A DNA stretch of 64,000 nt from Methanobrevibacter sp. (GTDB taxonomy: Archaea > Methanobacteriota > Methanobacteria > Methanobacteriales > Methanobacteriaceae), in assembly GCF_017940815.1 (NCBI RefSeq), contig NZ_JAGAXX010000009.1, positions 1 through 64,000 of the forward strand, written 5' to 3'. The translations under genes were made by a program, and so were the position numbers. This document shows, one piece after another, positions 16,063-24,414 of the stretch. Position 1 is the first letter of the stretch. Each line of letters opens with the position of its first letter. The notes under the pieces are model-generated. The model ran no database searches. It saw only the letters and a program-made list of their open reading frames with translations, and was not told where the DNA came from.

Positions 16063-16890
16063 TCATTCAGGTCTTAACTTGCCGTAGAAGAATGATGCTG
16101 TTGCACCCCCATCTGCCAAGAAGTCACTTCCTGTGATGAATGCTCCCTTATCGGACATCAATAATTCTGCAACGTTTGCAACCTCATCGGCTGTTCCGGG
16201 CCTTCCTGATGGACAGTTTGCAAACATATTCTTGTAGAAGTTTCCCCTGGGGCCGTTGAACTCGTCAATGGCCAATGGAGTCACTATGATTCCTGGAGAA
16301 ATTGAGTTGATTCTTGCACCCTTTTCTCCCCATCTGCATGCCTCATACATCACCCTTTTAACGTTGCATCTTTTGGCCAGCTGGTATGCATGCAATGTAT
16401 CATCAATGTTTTCCGGCTGCAAAACTTCCAAATCCAACAATTCTTCGGTTGGTGTTGTTGCAAGCTGCTCGTCGATTTCAGCACCCAGTTGCTTCATCCT
16501 GTGACCTGACTGTGAGGATATTGTCACTCCAACGCCGCCTTCTTTTATGACTTTTCCAACCTCTTCAAGAAGCACTGCAGTTCCGTACAAATCCACTTTT
16601 AAGATTGTTTCTATTGGTGCCTGTGATGGTGAAACGCCTGCAGCATTTATGAAATATGCGATTTCACCGAATTTTTGAGCAAAATCTATTAAGCTTTTAA
16701 TTGAATCCCTTGATGAAATGTCACATTCCTTGATTTCTGTGTCAAATCCCGCTTCAGTCATGATTTTAGAAATGTTTTCAGCATTTTGAATGTTTTTATC
16801 GCCAATGACAATTTTTTTACCATGACCGATTCTTCTTGCGATTGCCATGCCTATCTGGCCCGCTCCGGTTAAAAGTACAACATCATTCAT
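16063..16890 (-). CDS. Short-chain dehydrogenase/reductase (SDR)
   Basis: About 275 aa NAD(P)-dependent SDR. Cofactor loop TGAGQIGMAIA near residues 9-19, the NAG-equivalent INAAGVSPSQAP, an active-site Ser in TISSQSGHR and the YxxxK pair in AYQLAKRCN. Compared with classical SDRs there is an insertion of roughly 35 residues between the catalytic Ser and Tyr (ELLDLEVLQPENIDD...). The end (GSDFLADGGATASF) is the standard SDR C-terminal strand. ATG at 16890 preceded by AAGTGAT. Cotranscribed with the CMD gene, suggesting a joint pathway of unknown substrate. Confidence 0.85.
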   Translation of the reverse strand: MNDVVLLTGAGQIGMAIARRIGHGKKIVIGDKNIQNAENISKIMTEAGFDTEIKECDISSRDSIKSLIDFAQKFGEIAYFINAAGVSPSQAPIETILKVDLYGTAVLLEEVGKVIKEGGVGVTISSQSGHRMKQLGAEIDEQLATTPTEELLDLEVLQPENIDDTLHAYQLAKRCNVKRVMYEACRWGEKGARINSISPGIIVTPLAIDEFNGPRGNFYKNMFANCPSGRPGTADEVANVAELLMSDKGAFITGSDFLADGGATASFFYGKLRPE

Positions 16891-17083
16891 AAAAATCACT
16901 TATGTAAAAATAGTATTTCAAAATATAAAAATGTTGTTATATGCAACAATTATTTATTTAAATGTCAAATATTTTAGATAAGCAATCCATTCACCAAAAA
17001 TATGTTTAAAAAAAAAAAAGCAAATACCGGAAATTCAATCCTTAAAAATTAGCATTATAGTTTAAAAATAAGTTAAAATTCAA

Positions 17084-17123
17084 TGTCTACAACATGTTTA
17101 ATACATGTTGGAACAGTTAGACA
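17084..17123. repeat. Nested inverted repeat in gene-poor region
   Basis: Perfect 8-bp arms CAACATGT (17090-17097) and ACATGTTG (17103-17110) with a 5-nt loop, enclosed by TGTCTA (17084-17089) and TAGACA (17118-17123). It may be an operator for the SDR-CMD unit, whose start is about 195 bp away, or an RNA hairpin. The stretch 16900-17205 holds no gene that I can see. Confidence 0.5.
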
Positions 17124-17206
17124 TCAAATAAATTCATTCATTTAAACTTTAGAATTTAAGTACCCTGAAAATGGACTTTAAACTCTAATGAATATTATGA
17201 AATAGA

Positions 17207-17220
17207 ATATATATATATAT
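17207..17220 (+). promoter_or_regulatory. TATA-like (AT)7 run upstream of candidate structured RNA
   Basis: Fourteen bases of alternating A and T followed by AAAC, centred about 30 bp before the left arm of the inverted repeat starting at 17244. The distance fits an archaeal TATA box for a plus-strand transcript beginning near 17240-17246. No transcription evidence is available. Confidence 0.35.
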
Positions 17221-17242
17221 AAACTTTATTGTTTTTTAATTT

Positions 17243-17345
17243 ATAAATTGCAGGAAGTGTTCCTTACAAATAAACAAACCCAAACATGACCGGTTAAGGT
17301 CATCGATAAACAATCATCATAATATTGAAGATTCCTGCAATTTAA
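17243..17345 (+). ncRNA. Candidate structured RNA element (unassigned)
   Basis: Two perfect 13-bp complementary arms, TAAATTGCAGGAA (17244-17256) and TTCCTGCAATTTA (17332-17344), close a ~100-nt element. Inside is a hairpin ATGACC-GGTTAA-GGTCAT (17286-17303); an alternative small hairpin GGAA-GTG-TTCC (17053+200, that is 17253-17263) competes with the closing stem. No coding potential is seen in it. It is more GC-rich than its flanks and lies about 25-30 bp downstream of a TATA-like run. Strand is inferred from that run; on the minus strand it would instead be the 3' region of the tiny ORFs at 17371-17562. Confidence 0.35.
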
Positions 17346-17370
17346 AGGAGAAATCAATTATAAGATAGGA

Positions 17371-17466
17371 TTAATAATAAATAATCCACATGATGACAAA
17401 TGCCAAACACCACGTTATAATGGTGTATATGAGCATTGCGGTCCAAAGCTTCCTTTGGATACTCAT
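17371..17466 (-). CDS. Tiny membrane protein, 31 aa
   Basis: ATG start with GGATGA 6 nt upstream. The peptide begins MSIQRKLWTAMLIY and is one long hydrophobic helix (aromatic/Ile/Trp-rich, ending IMWIIYY) behind a short basic N-terminus, as in small single-pass membrane proteins or accessory subunits of transporters. No family recognised. It directly follows the 29-codon ORF at 17473-17562, whose stop lies inside its ribosome binding site. The coding sequence also folds into two hairpins (17408-17426 and 17442-17459), so part of the signal could be RNA structure instead. Confidence 0.4.
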   Translation of the reverse strand: MSIQRKLWTAMLIYTIITWCLAFVIMWIIYY

Positions 17467-17472
17467 AAAGAT

Positions 17473-17562
17473 TCATCCATTTAAATGAATGAAACTGCCA
17501 AGAGGAGAGTTCATTAAAACAGATGTCTCAAATCCCTTCATCAGCAATATTATCCTGTTCAA
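17473..17562 (-). CDS. Tiny ORF, 29 aa, with strong ribosome binding site
   Basis: A TTG codon lies 7-8 nt after AAGGGAGGTGG, the best Shine-Dalgarno in the whole gene-poor stretch. The peptide starts MNRIILLMKGFETSVLM and is mildly hydrophobic at the N-terminus. No family recognised. It could be a leader peptide or the first cistron of a two-gene unit with the 31-aa membrane protein. The strong ribosome binding site is the main evidence that it is translated. Confidence 0.35.
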   Translation of the reverse strand: MNRIILLMKGFETSVLMNSPLGSFIHLNG

Positions 17563-17973
17563 AATAATACCACCTCCCTTTGGTCAAGAGTTTGATTAAT
17601 TATAATACTAGATTTAAGAGTATTTAAGATTTCTATTAAGTAAATAAAGACCTAAAAATTGTTTTTAACGTGAAATATTGATTTATATTCAAAAAATTTA
17701 CTTCACAATATAACGCCAAATTGCTTCATAATCCTAACATGAAAAAATTAGAAAAAATGCAAATCATTAACGTATGATTTGTATCCAAATATACGTTTCA
17801 TTTATATATTAAAAATTTAATGAATTGTCCTTAGTTTATAAAATTGATGCCATTTTGTAAAATTTACTTCAAAAAAACATCATATATAAGTTTATATGAT
17901 TTAAATCAAATATACAATGCTTTAAATATTAAAATACATAATTTAATATCGAAAATAACGAGAATGTGTTAAT

Positions 17974-18784
17974 ATGACAAGTTTCTCCGAAGATAAGATA
18001 TTTAAAAACATTAATAATGAAGATGCAAAGATATTGCTGGACATACTTGATGTTGATACTGTCAAGGTAAAGATTTGGACTAAAGAATTACGATTACTGA
18101 TCCAAAGGATTACATACCAGACATAATACTAGAATTGGATTTTGAAAATCTAATTATTGAAATTCAAAGCACACCAACAGACAATGAGTTTTCAAAAAGA
18201 GGATTAACTTATGTTGCTGTAGCTAATAGAGATAAAGAAAATGACAAGGAAGTCAATTTGATTGTTTTAAGCACTGCTGAAGAATCAAAAACAATTAAAT
18301 ATAAATTCAACAAGGATAGCGTGTTTACATATCGCATTGTTAGTCTCAATGATTTGAATGCAGATGACATAATGACAACTGTCGAATCAAAAATAAAAGA
18401 AGGATTAAAAATTGAAACAAAAGAATTAATATTGTATGCTTTAATTCCCATTATAGTTAGCAAAGACATTGAAAAATATATTAAAAGAATAGTCCATAAC
18501 TTATTACAAGTAAAAAATGTAACGGACTCTATTAAAAATCTATCATATGGGATTGAATGGTTAATTGTAGACAAATTCATAGAAAATAATGAAGATAGAC
18601 AAATATTATGCGATTTATTATAGGTGATAGAATGAGTTTAATATACGAATATGCAGAAAGAAAAGAAAAAAAAGCTTTAAAAGAATTCATATTAAGTTTT
18701 CTTAATTCCGGAACACCATTGAGTGAAATCTCCCAAAAAACCGGAAAATCCATTAAAGAACTTGAAGAAATATTGGATAGTTAA
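17974..18784 (+). pseudogene. Broken PD-(D/E)XK (Rpn-like) nuclease-family gene, two frameshifts
   Basis: Three consecutive frames give one recognisable protein. 17974-18092 encodes MTSFSEDKIFKNINNEDAK...WTKELR; reading continues one frame back (one base missing near 18093) with ITDPKDYIPDIILELDFENLIIEIQST, the family core with Asp in PDII and the ExQ motif, to a stop at 18621-18623; a second one-base loss there shifts to a frame encoding IIGDRMSLIYEYAERKEKK, the family's usual tail, ending at 18784. The tail alone could start at the ATG at 18632 (50 aa). Two independent frameshifts outside homopolymers argue for a decayed gene rather than sequencing error. Confidence 0.75.
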
Positions 18785-18830
18785 ATTATCCAATAATAAT
18801 TCTTATTTTAAAAAGTAAAAATAAGAGAGT

Positions 18831-18944
18831 TTAATCTCCCTTATTCCAGTTCACAATTCCATAAACAATACATAAAAGTGTTGACAGGATAATTCCAACA
18901 TATACTCCCCAGATCAGTGGGTCTTCAATACCTAAAATTGCCAT
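18831..18944 (-). CDS. Symporter small accessory protein, 37 aa
   Basis: One membrane helix: MAILGIEDPLIWGVYVGIILS, then a short cytoplasmic NWNKGD end. Tiny proteins with this GIEDP-x-IWG pattern accompany sodium:solute symporters and are annotated as symporter small accessory proteins. The ATG overlaps the stop of the symporter gene by 1 nt (TAATG), so the pair is translationally coupled. GAAGTGATGC precedes the start. Confidence 0.75.
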   Translation of the reverse strand: MAILGIEDPLIWGVYVGIILSTLLCIVYGIVNWNKGD

Positions 18945-20554
18945 TATGCATCACTTCCTTTTTTGTCTATGTTTTCAAATGCCTTATCAATTACCTCATC
19001 AGCAGGAGGTTTTGTGAGTAAGCTTACAACAATAGTGAATATTGCTGAAACCGGAACTGCTATCAACATTACATCAATGAACGGCCATGGAGCCGCAGGC
19101 AGGATTGTCTCCACACCAAGAATGAACTTACATAATCCAAGACCGACTGCAGTCTTTTTGAACACGAATATAAGCCAGAATAAACTGACAAATGTTCCGG
19201 ACAAAATTCCTGCAATTGCACCAAGTCTTGTGATTCCTTTCCAGTATAGAGCTCCCAAGAACACTGGCAAGAACGCTGCTGCACAGATTTCAAAGAACAG
19301 ACTTGTTCCGAGTGCAACCACACTTCCAGGAAGTGAGAATGCCATTACCAATGCGAGGATGATAGCGATTAGAATACCAACTCTTGAAATACTTACCTGA
19401 TCGAGCTTTTGTTTGGATTTGTCTCTTATTGTACCGTAGATGTCCACACCGAATGCAGTACCTTGGGTGTGCAATTGTGAGGAGATTGTTGACATTGCTG
19501 CCGCAATCAGGGACAATAGGAAGATGTACACGAACCATTCAGGCAGTGCCATTGTGATGAATGTCGGAATAATCTTGTCGATGTTTCCTCCGACCACATC
19601 AACCGCAATCTTTCCTAGCTTGTCGAAGAAGTATACATTGGAAAGTGATCCAACGATATAGGCGGTTGTTGGCATGATTGCAATGAATATACCTCCGATT
19701 AAAACTGATCTGTTCAATTCCTTATCGGATTTTACGGTCATGAATCTTACAATCAATGAAGGTTGTGCGAGAACCCCGATACCTACACCGATTAATGTGG
19801 ATGACACAAGTGACCACCAGAACGGTGTTCCAAATTCCGGAAACGAAGTCCAACCCGTTCCGCCCGTTGCCATGGCATCTGCAGGGTATAAGTGACCCAT
19901 ATTGGTAAGTGCTGTGTTTGCTGTGTCAACTCCACCGAGCAACCAGTATACGAATACTAAAAGGAACAGCATAGCAACAACCATGATGGTTCCCTGAAGT
20001 GCATCGGTATACATTACTCCACGTATTCCACCGAAAAGCACATAGAATGTGATAATGATGGATAAGATTAACAGTGCAATACTGAAATCGATTAATAATG
20101 AAGATTCCAGGAATCTTGCAGCACCAATCAATACAACCGCCGCATAAAGTGGCATTGCGCAGAAAATGATCAATCCGGATACATAATGGATGAACTTGGA
20201 GTCAAAACGTTTTCCCAAGAATTCAGGAAATGTCAAGGATTCCAAAGCGTGTCCCATACGACGAGTTCTTTTTCCTAAAAATACGAATGCAATAAATACA
20301 CCAATAATAATATTTAAAAATGCAAGCCATAATACACTCATCCCATATTGCCCTGCAACTCCACCAAAACCTACGATTGCTGCCGTTGAAATGAATGTTG
20401 CACCATAACTCATTGCCATGATGAAAGGATGCGTATCCTTACCTGCAATCATAAAGTCTTCAGAGGAATTGGTTTTTTTGTATGCATAGTATCCTACGAA
20501 TACTAAAGCAAATATGTAAACAATAAATATTATTGCCAAGATCATAACGTCCAT
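18944..20554 (-). CDS. Sodium:solute symporter (SSS family)
   Basis: 536 aa with about 13 membrane helices. Family marks: an N-terminal SSEDFMIAGK after helix 1, the unwound helix (YGATFISTAAIVGFGGVAGQYG), VLFGGIRGVMYTDALQG, the GIGVLAQPSLIVRFMTVKS segment and MSTISSQLHTQGTAFGVDIYG, containing the sodium-site Ser pair. It imports an organic solute with Na+; proline, pantothenate or a carboxylate cannot be distinguished. It runs into the 37-aa accessory gene. The start is ATG 20554 after AGAGGTAATT. No other linked catabolic gene hints at the substrate. Confidence 0.9.
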   Translation of the reverse strand: MDVMILAIIFIVYIFALVFVGYYAYKKTNSSEDFMIAGKDTHPFIMAMSYGATFISTAAIVGFGGVAGQYGMSVLWLAFLNIIIGVFIAFVFLGKRTRRMGHALESLTFPEFLGKRFDSKFIHYVSGLIIFCAMPLYAAVVLIGAARFLESSLLIDFSIALLILSIIITFYVLFGGIRGVMYTDALQGTIMVVAMLFLLVFVYWLLGGVDTANTALTNMGHLYPADAMATGGTGWTSFPEFGTPFWWSLVSSTLIGVGIGVLAQPSLIVRFMTVKSDKELNRSVLIGGIFIAIMPTTAYIVGSLSNVYFFDKLGKIAVDVVGGNIDKIIPTFITMALPEWFVYIFLLSLIAAAMSTISSQLHTQGTAFGVDIYGTIRDKSKQKLDQVSISRVGILIAIILALVMAFSLPGSVVALGTSLFFEICAAAFLPVFLGALYWKGITRLGAIAGILSGTFVSLFWLIFVFKKTAVGLGLCKFILGVETILPAAPWPFIDVMLIAVPVSAIFTIVVSLLTKPPADEVIDKAFENIDKKGSDA

Positions 20555-20661
20555 AAATAATTACCTCTAAACTAAAGAATTTTTATTCTTACGTATATTA
20601 TTTCTAATTAGGATACTTAATAAATATTACTATTGTATACATTGAGGTACATTTTTGTACA

Positions 20662-21459
20662 TTATATGATATAGTATTGGACACCATTGATTTTGCCGTT
20701 GTCAGTTTTATTCTCAACAAAATCAATCATTGCATCCAATGCATCATCCAAAGGAAAGTCCTCAGAATTGACAACCAACAGGTTAACGCACAAATCCTCA
20801 CATATCTGCTGATAGACCATTGCCTTAAACATCATCATATAATCGTTATCAAACTTATCCCCCTCCAAACCATTAATCAAATCGATACAAGCAGAATAAT
20901 TTTTAGAAAACAGCTTTAGTATGAAAACTGACATGAAACCCAACGGTCCACCATCCGAAAGCTCCAAGAGCCTATCCGAAACGTCATTTATGAGTTCATC
21001 ATCATCCAATCTCATGGCAACCAATGACTTTTCATACAATGCATCCTTAAAGTTTTCATCAATTTCTAAAGCCAAGTCACAGAATTTCAAAGCCTCATCA
21101 TAGATGTTCAATAGCTTATATAATTTGGCCACAAAAACCAAGTCATATTTGCTCCTTAAATCAATGAGACGAATAATTTCACCGATTGTAGCTAATGCTT
21201 TTTCCTCATCTTTTAGAAAAATTTGACACAATGCTCTGTTGAACCATGCCAATTTATTGTAAGGATTTAGTGAAATTAACTTGTCTACAACATCCAACGA
21301 GTCATCATACCTTTTCAATTCCATCAGGCAATTTGCTACAAACAATTGAGCATACTCATAATGTTCATTATTGGAATTCACCAGTTTAAAGTGATCTAAT
21401 GCTTTTTCATAATTTCCATTATCAAATTCATTTTTACCATTTTCAATATGATTATTCAA
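20662..21459 (-). CDS. Tetratricopeptide-repeat protein, about 265 aa
   Basis: Helical repeats throughout: GNYEKALDHFKLVNSNNEHYEYAQL, LKRYDDSLDVVDKLISLNPYNKLAWFNRALCQ, LNIYDEALKFCDLALEIDENFKDALYEKSLVAM carry the TPR positions W/L-x2-G/A-Y-A-A-P. The last ~100 residues are more divergent. It is a protein-interaction scaffold with no catalytic motif. I place the start at the TTG at 21459, 4 nt after GGTGA; the ATG at 21492 lies within a TATA-like TTTATATG, so it is probably not transcribed. No partner is indicated by neighbours. Confidence 0.75.
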   Translation of the reverse strand: MNNHIENGKNEFDNGNYEKALDHFKLVNSNNEHYEYAQLFVANCLMELKRYDDSLDVVDKLISLNPYNKLAWFNRALCQIFLKDEEKALATIGEIIRLIDLRSKYDLVFVAKLYKLLNIYDEALKFCDLALEIDENFKDALYEKSLVAMRLDDDELINDVSDRLLELSDGGPLGFMSVFILKLFSKNYSACIDLINGLEGDKFDNDYMMMFKAMVYQQICEDLCVNLLVVNSEDFPLDDALDAMIDFVENKTDNGKINGVQYYII

Positions 21460-21666
21460 TTTATCACCAATTAAATTAAAATTAAAAATCATATAAATAG
21501 TTTTATCAATTTTAAAGTAATTATTGATGTTAATTTATAATTTAACACGTTTTTAGTAATATTTATTTCAAGATGAATGTAAATTAAACAGTATAACAAA
21601 GTTTTTTATTGATAAGCAACAATATTTAAACATAATAAAAAAAATTTAGATTAAAATAGGGATACT

Positions 21667-22968
21667 ATGTTTTGGAATGAGAAAGCAGAATGTATGAATA
21701 AAGAAGAAAAAGAAGAACTTCAACTAAAAAGACTACAAGAAACTGTAAAATTAGCATATGAAAATGTTGAATTTTACAAAAAACGATTCGACGAAGCCGG
21801 ACTAAAACCGGAAGACATCAAGACCTTGAAAGACATTGAAAAAATTCCATTCACAACAAAAAGTGACCTAAGAGAAGCATATCCATTAGGATTACTTGCG
21901 GTTCCTCGTGAAGAGATTGTGGAAGTGCATGCATCCTCCGGAACAACCGGAAAACCAACAGTTACAGCATACACACAAAACGACTTGGACATTTGGGGAG
22001 AATGTATTGCTCGTGGGCTTAAGATGGCTGGTGCAGAACAAGACTACATCATCCAAAATGCTTACGGATACGGATTATTCACTGGAGGATTTGGTATTCA
22101 CCACGGTGGGAACAAAATGGGAGCAATTACAATTCCAATTTCAGCTGGAAATACCCAAAGACAGCTTGACACCATGGTAGATTTCCAAAGTGACATTTTA
22201 ACCTGTACCCCATCCTATGCAATGTATCTCGGAGAATCCAGGGAAAAAGCTGGAATCTCACTTGAAGACATTAACTTGAAGGCAGGAATCCACGGTGCAG
22301 AAATGTGGACCAGTGAAATGAGAAAAAGAATTGAAAAATCCCTTGGAATCAAAACCCATAACATTTATGGATTGACCGAGGTAATGGGACCTGGAGTGGC
22401 TCAGGAATGTGACTGTCAAAACGGAATGCACATACAGGATGACCATTTCTATCCTGAAATCATCAACTCCGAAACCGGCGAAACCCTTGATTACGGTGAA
22501 AAAGGAGAACTTGTATTGACCTCATTGACCAAAACTGGAATGCCTATTTTAAGATTCAGAACCAAAGACTTGACTTCCCTCATTGATGAGAAATGTGAAT
22601 GTGGAAGGACCACCGTTAGAATGACAAGAATCACCGGTAGAAGCGATGACATGCTTAAAATCAAAGGAGTAATGGTTTTCCCATCTCAAATTGAAAAAGC
22701 ATTGTTAAAAGTTGCAAAAGCAACACCTAACTACTTGATTCATGTAACAAGACCTGACCTTTTAGATGAAGTAGAAGTTAAAGTGGAAGCTTCCAAAGAA
22801 CTCTTCTCCGATGAAATGAAAGAAATGGAAAAAGTTGAAAAGCAAATCCAAGCATCAATCAGATCAGAAATAGGAATTAGAGTTGACGTGACAATCTGTG
22901 AACCTGAATCACTTCCAAGAAGTGAAGGTAAAGCTGTTCGTGTAATCGATGAAAGGAACTTTGAATAA
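21667..22968 (+). CDS. paaK: Phenylacetate-CoA ligase
   Basis: 433 aa adenylate-forming enzyme making aryl-acetyl-CoA. [16 protein letters not shown] near residues 88-103 is the phosphate loop, [15 protein letters not shown] the A5 motif, RFRTKDLT the A7 Asp and [20 protein letters not shown] the hinge, all typical for PaaK. Cys residues around residue 315 (CECG) match the family's zinc site. It is followed 9 nt later by an ACT-domain gene, as in many methanogens. Together with iorAB it links aryl acids to aromatic amino acids by reductive carboxylation. TATA-like AATATTTAAAC lies about 45 bp upstream. Confidence 0.92.
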   Translation: MFWNEKAECMNKEEKEELQLKRLQETVKLAYENVEFYKKRFDEAGLKPEDIKTLKDIEKIPFTTKSDLREAYPLGLLAVPREEIVEVHASSGTTGKPTVTAYTQNDLDIWGECIARGLKMAGAEQDYIIQNAYGYGLFTGGFGIHHGGNKMGAITIPISAGNTQRQLDTMVDFQSDILTCTPSYAMYLGESREKAGISLEDINLKAGIHGAEMWTSEMRKRIEKSLGIKTHNIYGLTEVMGPGVAQECDCQNGMHIQDDHFYPEIINSETGETLDYGEKGELVLTSLTKTGMPILRFRTKDLTSLIDEKCECGRTTVRMTRITGRSDDMLKIKGVMVFPSQIEKALLKVAKATPNYLIHVTRPDLLDEVEVKVEASKELFSDEMKEMEKVEKQIQASIRSEIGIRVDVTICEPESLPRSEGKAVRVIDERNFE

Positions 22969-22977
22969 GGTGGTAGT

Positions 22978-23409
22978 ATGGTAGTTAAACAAATTTCAAT
23001 TTTTGTAGAAAACAAAGAAGGAAGAATTAAAAAAGCAATTGACACATTGGCAAAAGCTGACATCAATATCCGTGCATTATCCATAGCAGACACAACAAAA
23101 TACGGAATTTTAAGATTGATTGTTTCAAACAATGAAAAGGCTATAGAAGCTCTTGAAAATGATGGATTCATTGTAAAGGAAAATGAAGTAATCGTTTTAG
23201 CAGTTCCTGATGAACCTAACGGATTAAACTCAACATTAGCAATTTTCGATGAAAAAGACATCAACTTAGAATACTTATACGCATTCGTAAGTAGTAAAAG
23301 TGATGAGGCAATCGTTGCTATGAGATTAGAAAACATGGACAAGGCTATCGAAGCTCTTGAAAACAGCAATGTTAAAATCTTAGAAGAATCAGACATCAAA
23401 GAATTATAG
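22978..23409 (+). CDS. ACT-domain regulatory protein, tandem ACT
   Basis: 143 aa with two ACT units: residues 1-68 (KQISIFVENKEGRIKKAIDTLAKADINIRALSIAD) and 72-143 (EVIVLAVPDEPNGLNSTLAIFDEKDINLEYLYAFV). The ligand-site Gly/Asn lie at the strand-helix turns. Stand-alone tandem ACT proteins next to phenylacetate-CoA ligase probably sense an aromatic amino acid and adjust the ligase. GGTGG precedes the ATG, 9 nt after the ligase stop; clearly one operon. Ends in a terminator hairpin. Confidence 0.88.
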   Translation: MVVKQISIFVENKEGRIKKAIDTLAKADINIRALSIADTTKYGILRLIVSNNEKAIEALENDGFIVKENEVIVLAVPDEPNGLNSTLAIFDEKDINLEYLYAFVSSKSDEAIVAMRLENMDKAIEALENSNVKILEESDIKEL

Positions 23410-23441
23410 AAAAGATTAACCTCTTTTCTAAACTTTTTTTT
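23407..23441 (+). terminator. Hairpin terminator after paaK-ACT operon
   Basis: TAGAAAAGA (23407-23415) pairs perfectly with TCTTTTCTA (23422-23430), 6-nt loop, followed by AAC and eight T. The stem begins at the stop codon of the ACT gene. Confidence 0.7.
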
Positions 23442-23492
23442 AAAAAATAGACTAAATAGATTAAATTATAAAAAAATAGTAAAAAAAGATAG

Positions 23493-23771
23493 CTAGAATT
23501 CTTTTAATAATTTAGCTATATCTTCTTTTGAATATCCTAAACGTACAAAAAGGCTTTTTAGTGGTTCATTTTCAGGAATAACACCTAATTCTCTCCAACT
23601 TTTAAAATCATTTTTAAGAATACCATTGATTAAAAGTTGAATTGTAATTAAATCATCACTTTTAATAGCAATAAATGCATCTTCATCTTTAAAAACGTTT
23701 TCTGGGTCAATTAGTGTTACTTTACCAGTACTATCCTTTTTTACAATAGCATTGTCAATTCTATAAGCCAT
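23493..23771 (-). CDS. Hypothetical protein, 92 aa
   Basis: No family recognised. It begins MAYRIDNAIVKKDSTGKV with beta-strand character, then DEDAFIAIKSDDLITIQLLINGIL and a helical tail (SKEDIAKLLKEF). Soluble, acidic. GTGGTA upstream of the ATG supports the start. It stands alone between the converging paaK-ACT and iorBA units, so context gives no function. Confidence 0.65.
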   Translation of the reverse strand: MAYRIDNAIVKKDSTGKVTLIDPENVFKDEDAFIAIKSDDLITIQLLINGILKNDFKSWRELGVIPENEPLKSLFVRLGYSKEDIAKLLKEF

Positions 23772-23825
23772 AATACCACAACTCTTTTATATACATTAAA
23801 TTTTAGTTTAAATACTATTTAAATA

Positions 23826-24410
23826 TTAACCTTTAATGGATTTATACCCACTTTCAATAGCCTTTAAATTCATTTCATGGAATTTAGGTTTTAAATTATT
23901 TTTCATTGCATCAATAACAGATTCCTTGGTTAAAGGGAACTTATCATCTGCAGTCACAGCACCTAAAAGAACCATGTTCAAGGACAAGACACTTCCAGCT
24001 TCAATAGCCAATTGTGTTCCATCAATAGGAAGAACATGTTTGAAATTTTCCTTTAAGGTTTTTGTAATGCTGTCAACACTTGGATAAGCTTTATCTGTTG
24101 ATGAAGGAACTATCGGATGAGTATTGTAAACAATTTTGGTTTCTGAGTTTACTTTATCCAAACCTCTGATTGTTTCAATAGGTTCAAAGGAAAGCAGCAT
24201 GTCTGCCCCTTGTTTTGGAATGATTGATGAATTGTATCCTCCAATCTTCAATTCGGTAGAAACAGATCCTCCTCTTTGAGACATTCCGTGAATTTCACTC
24301 ATCACAACATCCAAACCTTGATTCATTGCAGCTTCACCGATGATTGTGGAGGTCTTGATGATTCCTTGACCGCCCACGCCGCAAATATAAATACTATAAT
24401 GATTATCCAT
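23826..24410 (-). CDS. iorB: Indolepyruvate ferredoxin oxidoreductase, beta subunit
   Basis: 194 aa gamma-type domain of 2-oxoacid:ferredoxin oxidoreductases. YICGVGGQGIIKTSTIIGEAA at residues 8-28 is the characteristic glycine loop, and SEIHGMSQRGGSVSTELKIG the second conserved block. With IorA it oxidatively decarboxylates aryl pyruvates to aryl-acetyl-CoA, or in methanogens more likely runs the reverse carboxylation for aromatic amino acid synthesis. GTAGGTGAG precedes the ATG; it starts 4 nt after the iorA stop. Confidence 0.92.
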   Translation of the reverse strand: MDNHYSIYICGVGGQGIIKTSTIIGEAAMNQGLDVVMSEIHGMSQRGGSVSTELKIGGYNSSIIPKQGADMLLSFEPIETIRGLDKVNSETKIVYNTHPIVPSSTDKAYPSVDSITKTLKENFKHVLPIDGTQLAIEAGSVLSLNMVLLGAVTADDKFPLTKESVIDAMKNNLKPKFHEMNLKAIESGYKSIKG

Positions 24411-24414
24411 TTTC

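Noticed and set aside
17207-17220. (AT)7 run as a phase-variable microsatellite
   Set aside because: It is not in or near a coding start; a TATA-like role is simpler.
17388-17460. C/D-box small RNA suggested by ATGATGA
   Set aside because: No CTGA D box or D'/C' pair at suitable distance; the bases are better explained by the tiny membrane ORF.
22740-23399. 219-codon minus-strand frame opposite paaK-ACT
   Set aside because: Ser/Leu/Ile-rich composition is what the complement of acidic/Lys-rich coding sequence gives; the opposite strand encodes two intact proteins.
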